Below are positions 1-6,143 of a stretch of DNA of 6,143 nucleotides, one piece after another. This stretch comes from Bordetella sp. (GTDB lineage: Bacteria > Pseudomonadota > Gammaproteobacteria > Burkholderiales > Burkholderiaceae_B). A model generated the notes under the pieces. It saw only the letters and a program-made list of their open reading frames with translations. It did not search any database and was not told the origin of the DNA. Numbering within the stretch: position 1 is the first letter of the stretch; each line of letters opens with the position of its first letter. Location: NCBI GenBank assembly GCA_027450125.1, contig DAIDKG010000225.1:1-6143 (forward strand). Reading direction: 5' to 3'. Made by a program: the position numbers and the translations under genes.

Positions 1-2739
1 GGCCTGACCAAAAAAGACCCGATCCCGCCGGGCGCGCTGCTCATCCAGCTGGGTGGCCCGGGCTTGCGCATCGGTATGGGTGGCGGCGCCGCCTCCAGCA
101 TGGGGGTGGGCAGCAACTCGGCCGACCTGGACTTCGACTCCGTGCAGCGCGGCAACCCCGAAATCGAACGCCGCGCGCAGGAGGTCATCGACCGCTGCTG
201 GCAACAGGGCAATGGCAACCCCATCATCGCCATCCACGACGTGGGCGCGGGCGGCCTCTCCAATGCTTTCCCCGAGCTGGTCAACGACGCCGCGCGCGGC
301 GCGGTGTTCGACCTCAAGCGCGTGCCGGTCGAAGAGTCCGGCATGTCGCCCGCCGAGATCTGGAGCAACGAGTCGCAGGAGCGCTACGTGCTCGCGATCC
401 AGCCGCAGGACCTGGACCGCTTCGACGCCATCGCGCGGCGCGAGCGCTGCCCTTATGCAGTGGTCGGCGTGGCCACCGAAGAGCGCCAGCTGCGCGTGGT
501 CGACGGCGAGGGCCTGCCGGGCCTGGATCCTGCCCGGCCCGAACCCGCCGATGAAGTGCGCCCCGTGGACGTGCCCATCGACGTCATCCTGGGCAAGGCG
601 CCGCGCATGCTGCGCGACGTCAAGCGGCTGCCCGGCGCGGCCGGCAAGCTCGACCTGGTCGGCATCGATCTGACCGAAGCGGCCTACCGCGTGCTGCGCC
701 ATCCCACGGTGGCCAACAAGACTTTCCTCATCACCATCGGCGACCGCACCGTGGGCGGCCTTTCCGCGCGCGACCAGATGGTCGGCCCCTGGCAGGTGCC
801 GGTGGCCGACTGCGCCGTCACGCTGTCCGACTACGAGGGCTTTCGCGGCGAGGCCATGTCCATGGGCGAGCGCACGCCCATCGCCGTGATCGACGCGCCG
901 GCCTCGGGCCGCATGGCGGTGGCCGAGGCCTTGACCAACCTGGCCGCCGCCGACGTGGCCCAGATCGAAGACATCAAACTGTCCGCCAACTGGATGGCCG
1001 CCTGCGGCGCGCCGGGCCAGGACGCAGCGCTGTACGACACGGTCGCGGCCGTGAGCGAGCTGTGCCAGGCCGTGGGCCTGTCCATCCCGGTCGGCAAGGA
1101 CTCCCTCTCCATGAAGACCTCATGGCAGGAGGGCGATGAACAGCGCCAGGTGATTGCACCGGTCTCGCTCATCGTTACGGCCTTCGCGCCCGTCAAGGAC
1201 GCGCGCGCCAGTCTCACGCCGCAGCTGCGCACCGATGCCGGCGACAGCGCGCTCATCCTCGTCGACCTGGGCCAGGGCCGCCACCGCATGGGCGGCTCCA
1301 TCCTCGCCCAGTCCTACGGCCAGGTCGGCCAGACCGTGCCCGACATCGACCGGCCGCAGGCCCTGCGCGCCTTCTTCATCACCATCCGCACCCTGGCCGA
1401 GGCCGGCATCATCCTGGCCTACCACGACCGTTCCGACGGCGGCCTGTTCGCCACGCTGGTCGAGATGGCACTGGCCGGCCGCACCGGCGTGTCGGTCAAC
1501 CTGGACATGCTCACCTTCGACCCGGGTTCGGCCGACTGGGGCGACTTCAAGATCCGCGCCGAGCAGGTGGCCGTGCAGCGCGAGGAGCTGACGCTCAAGG
1601 CCTTGTTCTCGGAAGAAGCCGGCGCCGTGATCCAAGTGCCGATGTCGCAGCGCGACGCGGTCATGCAGGTGCTGCGTGGCGCCGGCCTGTCCAAATATGC
1701 CCACGTGATCGGCGGCCTGAACGACAGCGACGAGATCGAACTCTACCGCGACGGCAGGAAGATCTGGAGCCAGCCGCGTGCCGACCTGGGCAGCGCCTGG
1801 AGCGAGGTCAGCCGCGACATCATGTCGCTGCGCGACAATCCCGCCTGCGCCCAGGCCGAGTTCGACATCTGGAAAGACGCCGCCGATCCGGGCCTGGCTC
1901 CGCGCGTGGCCTTCAATCCCCAGGACGATATCGCCGCGCCTTTTATCGCCACCGGCAAGCGTCCGCGCGTGGCCATCCTGCGCGAGCAGGGTTGCAACAG
2001 CCAGGTCGAGATGGCCTGGGCCTTCGATACCGCCGGCTTCGAGGCGGTGGACGTGCACATGACCGACCTGCTGGCCGGCCGCGCCGACCTGGCCACCATG
2101 CAGGGTCTGGTGGCCGTGGGCGGCTTCAGCTACGGCGACGTGCTGGGCGCGGGCGAAGGATGGGCGCGCACCATCCGCTTCAACAGCAGGCTGTCGGACC
2201 AGTTCGCGCAATACTTCGCCCGGCCCGATACCTTCGGCCTGGGCGTTTGCAACGGCTGCCAGATGATGGCGGCGCTCGCGCCCATGATCCCGGGCGCCGG
2301 GCACTGGCCGCGTTTCACGCGCAACCAGTCCGAAAAATACGAAGCCCGGCTGTCGCTGGTGGAAATCGCCGAGTCGCCCTCGATCTTCTTTGCCGGCATG
2401 GCGGGCACCCGGGTTCCGGTAGCCGTGGCGCACGGCGAGGGCTATGCCAACTTCGCGCAGCAGGGCGACCCGGCCCGGGTCGCCGGCGCGGCGCACTTCA
2501 TCAATCATTACGGCAACCGGACCGAGGCCTACCCCTACAACCCCAACGGCAGCCCCGGCGGCCTGGCTTCGGTCACCACGCCGGACGGCCGCTTCACGGT
2601 CATCATGCCGCACCCCGAGCGCGTCACCCGCAACGTGATGATGTCCTGGGCGCCCGAAAAATGGGGTCCGGCCGACAGCGGCGGCCCCTTCTCCCCGTGG
2701 ATGCGCATCTTCCGCAACGCGCGGGTGTGGTTGAAGTAA
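1..2739 (+). CDS. purL: Phosphoribosylformylglycinamidine synthase (FGAM synthase), 5'-truncated by window edge
   Basis: This is the large single-chain cytosolic PurL, which converts FGAR, glutamine and ATP to FGAM in the fourth step of de novo IMP synthesis. The reading frame is open from base 1 and gives 912 residues before TAA. Family members run to about 1300-1350 residues, so roughly 390-430 N-terminal residues lie upstream. Visible motifs, in window residue numbers, are the glycine-rich GGGAASSM near 27-34, HDVGAGGLSNAF at 79-90 and PVGKDSLSMKT near 364-374. HDRSDGG at 475-481 belongs to the second AIRS-like half. From about residue 654 (RPRVAILREQGCNSQ) there is a class I glutamine amidotransferase domain. 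Its nucleophile is Cys750 in GVCNGCQMM, with His871 and Glu873 in MPHPERV completing the triad. The Cys-His spacing is close to that of enterobacterial PurL. No frameshift or lost key residue was seen. An in-frame TTG at 64 is internal, not the start. Confidence 0.97.
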   Translation, partial: GLTKKDPIPPGALLIQLGGPGLRIGMGGGAASSMGVGSNSADLDFDSVQRGNPEIERRAQEVIDRCWQQGNGNPIIAIHDVGAGGLSNAFPELVNDAARGAVFDLKRVPVEESGMSPAEIWSNESQERYVLAIQPQDLDRFDAIARRERCPYAVVGVATEERQLRVVDGEGLPGLDPARPEPADEVRPVDVPIDVILGKAPRMLRDVKRLPGAAGKLDLVGIDLTEAAYRVLRHPTVANKTFLITIGDRTVGGLSARDQMVGPWQVPVADCAVTLSDYEGFRGEAMSMGERTPIAVIDAPASGRMAVAEALTNLAAADVAQIEDIKLSANWMAACGAPGQDAALYDTVAAVSELCQAVGLSIPVGKDSLSMKTSWQEGDEQRQVIAPVSLIVTAFAPVKDARASLTPQLRTDAGDSALILVDLGQGRHRMGGSILAQSYGQVGQTVPDIDRPQALRAFFITIRTLAEAGIILAYHDRSDGGLFATLVEMALAGRTGVSVNLDMLTFDPGSADWGDFKIRAEQVAVQREELTLKALFSEEAGAVIQVPMSQRDAVMQVLRGAGLSKYAHVIGGLNDSDEIELYRDGRKIWSQPRADLGSAWSEVSRDIMSLRDNPACAQAEFDIWKDAADPGLAPRVAFNPQDDIAAPFIATGKRPRVAILREQGCNSQVEMAWAFDTAGFEAVDVHMTDLLAGRADLATMQGLVAVGGFSYGDVLGAGEGWARTIRFNSRLSDQFAQYFARPDTFGLGVCNGCQMMAALAPMIPGAGHWPRFTRNQSEKYEARLSLVEIAESPSIFFAGMAGTRVPVAVAHGEGYANFAQQGDPARVAGAAHFINHYGNRTEAYPYNPNGSPGGLASVTTPDGRFTVIMPHPERVTRNVMMSWAPEKWGPADSGGPFSPWMRIFRNARVWLK

Positions 2740-2763
2740 GCTAGTCAGTTCAACGCGATACCT

Positions 2764-2767
2764 GGAG
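2764..2767 (+). promoter_or_regulatory. Ribosome-binding site of the M20 peptidase
   Basis: GGAG sits six bases ahead of the ATG at 2774, a normal Shine-Dalgarno distance. It lies in the 34-base gap after purL, which has no terminator-like hairpin with a T-tract. This supports the chosen start and possible read-through from purL. Confidence 0.7.
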
Positions 2768-2773
2768 CCGCCC

Positions 2774-4242
<1,469 letters not shown>

Positions 4243-4243
<1 letters not shown>

Positions 4244-4263
4244 GCACGCCGGGCCGCCCCAAG
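4243..4263 (+). repeat. 21-bp direct repeat, left copy
   Basis: Begins AGCACGCCGGG and ends CCGCCCCAAG, and is identical to 4315-4335. Its first base is the last base of the TGA stop codon of the peptidase (4241-4243). Confidence 0.9.
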
Positions 4264-4269
4264 TGCTCA

Positions 4270-4307
4270 TTCCCCCTTGGGGGGAAGGGCGCGCAGCGCC
4301 AAGGGGG
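4270..4307. repeat. Palindromic core with two alternative folds
   Basis: Fold A is two neighbouring hairpins. The first pairs TTCCCCC (4270-4276) with GGGGGAA (4280-4286) around the loop TTG. The second pairs GGCGC (4288-4292) with GCGCC (4296-4300) around the loop GCA. Fold B pairs CCCCCTTGG (4272-4280) with CCAAGGGGG (4299-4307), nine perfect pairs. The longer stem in B uses bases needed for both hairpins in A, so the full forms exclude each other. No T-tract follows, so it does not look like an intrinsic terminator. Confidence 0.75.
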
Positions 4308-4314
4308 CATCGCT

Positions 4315-4335
4315 AGCACGCCGGGCCGCCCCAAG
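4315..4335 (+). repeat. 21-bp direct repeat, right copy
   Basis: Identical to 4243-4263. Its final AAG (4333-4335) forms the first three bases of the AAGGAGG Shine-Dalgarno sequence of the DUF1415 gene, so the repeat edge and the translation signal overlap. Confidence 0.9.
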
Positions 4336-4339
4336 GAGG
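4333..4339 (+). promoter_or_regulatory. Strong Shine-Dalgarno sequence deciding a GTG start
   Basis: AAGGAGG lies four bases before GTG 4344. An in-frame TAG at 4314-4316 and the absence of ATG, TTG or other GTG codons between make this GTG the first possible start. The unusually complete Shine-Dalgarno sequence supports it. The bases CCCCAAGG (4329-4336) are perfectly complementary to CCTTGGGG (4275-4282) in the palindromic core, so part of this site could be masked in the mRNA. Confidence 0.8.
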
Positions 4340-4343
4340 CTCT

Positions 4344-4898
4344 GTGATCGTCGACGACGCGTCCGCCAGCCAGGTGGCTGCCGACACCCGGCTCTGGGTC
4401 GAGAAGGCCGTCATCGGGCTGAACCTGTGTCCCTTTGCCAAGGCGGTGCAGATCAAGGGCCAGGTACGCTACGCGGTGAGCGACGCGGTCGACGAGGAGG
4501 GCGTGCTGGCCGACCTCGAGGACGAACTGACTCGGATCTCGCAGGCCGACCCGCAAGCGGTGGATACGACGCTGCTGATCCTGCCGGAGGCGTTGCACGA
4601 TTTCTACGAATTCAACGATTTCGGCGAGCTGTCCGATCGCCTGCTCAAGCGCATGCGGCTGGTGGGCAGCCTGCAGGTCGCGACTTTCCATCCGGCCTTC
4701 CAGTTCGCCGACACGGATCCGGACGACATGGGCAACTACACCAACCGCTCGCCGTATCCGACGCTGCACATATTGCGCGAAGACAGCATCGACCGCGCGG
4801 TCGAGGCCTTTCCCGAGGCCGAGACGATTTACGAAAAAAATATCGAGACCATGGAAAGCCTGGGGATCGATGGGTGGCGCAAGTTGATGCAGGCGTAG
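4344..4898 (+). CDS. DUF1415 family protein of unknown function
   Basis: This is a complete 184-residue soluble protein with no signal peptide or membrane segment. It matches the DUF1415 pattern as I know it. The N-terminal helix WVEKAVIGLNLCPFAKAV (about 18-35) leads into the hallmark NLCPFAK with Cys29, the only cysteine in the protein. Further on are FHPAFQFADTDPDD (about 115-128) and NYTNRSPYPTLHILRE (about 131-146). These are the best-conserved blocks and probably line an active or binding site. The biochemical role of the family is not known to me, so I assign none. A lone conserved cysteine next to proline and conserved His/Asp residues would fit an enzyme or redox protein, but that is inference. 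Translation starts at GTG behind AAGGAGG, 100 bases after the peptidase stop, with the gap taken up by a repeat element. The length looks normal for the family. Confidence 0.88.
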   Translation: MIVDDASASQVAADTRLWVEKAVIGLNLCPFAKAVQIKGQVRYAVSDAVDEEGVLADLEDELTRISQADPQAVDTTLLILPEALHDFYEFNDFGELSDRLLKRMRLVGSLQVATFHPAFQFADTDPDDMGNYTNRSPYPTLHILREDSIDRAVEAFPEAETIYEKNIETMESLGIDGWRKLMQA

Positions 4899-4939
4899 CG
4901 CTCCGGCGCCGTGCAAGGTCTGTAACGTAGCGCGTAGCG
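4894..4939 (+). repeat. Three copies of heptamer CGTAGCG
   Basis: CGTAGCG occurs at 4894-4900, across the DUF1415 stop codon, and as a tandem doublet at 4926-4932 and 4933-4939. All three lie within the 80 bases ahead of the EAL-HDOD gene. Spacing between the first copy and the doublet is 25 bases. Short repeats can arise by chance in GC-rich DNA, and a regulatory role is unproven. Confidence 0.5.
4898..4909 (+). other. Small UNCG-type hairpin at the DUF1415 3' end
   Basis: GCGC (4898-4901) pairs with GCGC (4906-4909) around TCCG. In RNA this is a UCCG loop closed by C-G, which is the stable UNCG tetraloop class. The stem has only four pairs and no T-tract follows, so it is not a classical terminator. 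It starts on the last base of the TAG stop codon. Confidence 0.35.
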
Positions 4940-4972
4940 GTCCGCCCAGCCGCGACTGGAATATGGAAAACG

Positions 4973-6143
4973 ATGATCATCGAGGGAAATTCCGAAACGC
5001 TAATCGCGCGCCAGGCGATCATGAACCGGCAGGGCGAATGCGTGGCCCATGAGTTGCTGTTTCGCGGCCGCAGCCCGGATACATCGGCCGTCGTCGACGA
5101 CGGTTTCGCGAGCACGATGACCGTTGTCCAGAATCTGCTGGGCAGGATAGGCATCGAGACCGTGCTGGGCGACGGCGACGGCTTTCTGAATTGCCCCGAC
5201 GAGTTCCTTGCCTCCGGATTCATCGACATTCTGCCGGCCCGCCGGATGGTGCTCGAGATCCTGGAGAGCAGCAGGCTGGACGATGCGCTCGCCCGGCGCT
5301 GCCGCGCCCTGCGGGGCAGGGGGTTTCGTATCGCGCTGGACGATGTCCGGGGGCTCACCCCGGAAATGCTCGCGTTTTTGCCCAACGTCGATCTTGTCAA
5401 GATAGACTGGCCCTACGTCGACTCGGACATGGCGGCCCGCATTACGCAGGCGTGCCATGCCGCGGACAAGATGGTGCTTGCGGAAAAGGTCGAGACGCCC
5501 GAGGACTACGCGCAAGCGCTTGAAATCGGCTGCGATCTGTTCCAGGGTTTTTATTTCACCCGGCCGCAGCTGCTCAAGAGCGGCGACAGGGCAACCGAGA
5601 ATTCCGCGCAGCTTCTGGGCATCCTCGACCTGGTTCTGCAGGAAGCCGATATCGAGGATATCGAGCACGCCTTGAAGATGGTGCCGTCGCTGACGGTGAA
5701 GTTCCTGCGCCTGGCCAACAGCACCACCCTGTGGCGCACGCACGTGTCCGAGATCACCTCGGTGCGCAAGGCCCTGACCCTGGTCGGGTACAAGCAGTTG
5801 TCCCGATGGTGCTGCTTCATGCTCTATGGCGCCGACAAGAACGGCGATACGGATCCGCTGGCGCAGCTCGTCATGCGCCGCGCCGATTTCGTGGAACGCG
5901 TCGCGCAACGAATCTCTCCGCAGGACGAGCGCCTGCAGCAGGAGGTCTATCTTTCCGCGCTGCTGTCGCTGGCCCACATTCCGCAAGGCACGGACGCGCG
6001 CAGCTTCATGAGCGGCTTGGCCGTGGGGGAGGCCATCCGCGAGGCCGTCGTCTCGCGCAGCGGCTGGCTCGGCACCTTGCTGACTGTGGCCGAGTGCGTC
6101 GAGCGCGGGGAGTTCCCGACCGCGGCGCAGCTCGCGCAGCTTT
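4973..6143 (+). CDS. EAL-HDOD (YuxH-type) signalling protein, 3'-truncated by window edge
   Basis: The frame is open from ATG 4973 to the window end (390 codons, no stop). An in-frame TAG at 4928 leaves this ATG as the first usable start. Its Shine-Dalgarno match is weak (GGAAAA at 4965-4970). Residues 1 to about 200 are a compact EAL domain. The signature is ELL (Glu27 in AHELLFRGR), followed by Asn73, Glu95 and Glu98 in LEILES, Asp123-Asp124 in ALDDVRG, Lys143 in LVKIDW, Glu171 and Glu174 in AEKVETPEDY, and Gln191 in QGFYFTRP. Residues about 205-390 are an HDOD domain, with helices including TVKFLRLANSTTLW and SVRKALTLVGYKQLSRW. Known EAL-HDOD proteins include both c-di-GMP phosphodiesterases affecting motility and non-catalytic regulators. 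Which applies here is unclear. There are no membrane segments, so it is cytosolic. By comparison with the family (about 410 residues), only a short C-terminal tail is missing. Confidence 0.88.
   Translation, partial: MIIEGNSETLIARQAIMNRQGECVAHELLFRGRSPDTSAVVDDGFASTMTVVQNLLGRIGIETVLGDGDGFLNCPDEFLASGFIDILPARRMVLEILESSRLDDALARRCRALRGRGFRIALDDVRGLTPEMLAFLPNVDLVKIDWPYVDSDMAARITQACHAADKMVLAEKVETPEDYAQALEIGCDLFQGFYFTRPQLLKSGDRATENSAQLLGILDLVLQEADIEDIEHALKMVPSLTVKFLRLANSTTLWRTHVSEITSVRKALTLVGYKQLSRWCCFMLYGADKNGDTDPLAQLVMRRADFVERVAQRISPQDERLQQEVYLSALLSLAHIPQGTDARSFMSGLAVGEAIREAVVSRSGWLGTLLTVAECVERGEFPTAAQLAQL

Noticed and set aside
64..66. TTG at 64 as a possible start of purL
   Set aside because: The frame stays open back to base 1 with conserved PurL sequence (GALLIQLGGPG) before it. 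The gene is simply cut by the window edge.
4270..4307. Palindromic core as an intrinsic terminator of the peptidase transcript
   Set aside because: The stems are stable but no run of T follows either arm. It looks like a repeat palindrome rather than a terminator, although Rho-linked or partial effects cannot be excluded.
4963..4965. ATG at 4963 as an alternative start for the EAL-HDOD gene
   Set aside because: It is in a different frame from the EAL domain and meets a stop after a short distance. ATG 4973 is in frame with all the conserved motifs.
4899..4972. Sigma-70 promoter in the gap before the EAL-HDOD gene
   Set aside because: No pair of -35 and -10 hexamers with acceptable match and spacing could be found by eye. 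I therefore do not call a promoter.
5000..5986. 328-codon open frame on the minus strand, antisense to the EAL-HDOD gene
   Set aside because: The + frame shows clear EAL and HDOD motifs over the same bases. The minus-strand product has no recognisable features.

Overview
The window is GC-rich (strong G/C preference at third codon positions) and reads as a betaproteobacterial chromosome. The PurL and peptidase sequences, and the style of the intergenic palindromic repeat, suggest the Alcaligenaceae (Bordetella/Achromobacter type). That placement is by recognition only. All four genes lie on the + strand and the coding density is high.

Layout: (1) 1-2739 is the 3' two thirds of purL, encoding FGAM synthase, with its C-terminal glutaminase domain and catalytic triad intact. 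(2) After 34 bases comes a complete M20-family metallopeptidase (2774-4243). (3) The 100-base gap 4244-4343 is almost filled by a compact repeat element: two perfect 21-bp direct repeats around a G/C-rich palindromic core. The left copy starts on the last base of the peptidase stop codon, and the right copy supplies the first three bases of the next Shine-Dalgarno sequence. (4) 4344-4898 is a complete DUF1415 protein of unknown function, starting at GTG. (5) A 74-base gap carries three copies of a heptamer and a small hairpin. (6) 4973 to the window end is a 3'-truncated EAL-HDOD (YuxH-type) gene, probably a c-di-GMP phosphodiesterase or a c-di-GMP-responsive regulator.

PurL is purine-biosynthesis housekeeping, and nothing visible links it functionally to the peptidase, the DUF1415 protein or the EAL-HDOD protein. 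The same-strand spacing allows purL, the peptidase and DUF1415 to be co-transcribed. No intrinsic terminator with a T-tract was found between any pair of genes.

I see no phage, IS, CRISPR, tRNA, rRNA or defence cassette. The window is mostly ordinary core genome. The parts most worth a second look are the intergenic repeat, with its possible pairing to the DUF1415 ribosome-binding site, and the EAL domain, which keeps its apparent active-site residues while the usual signature loops have diverged.
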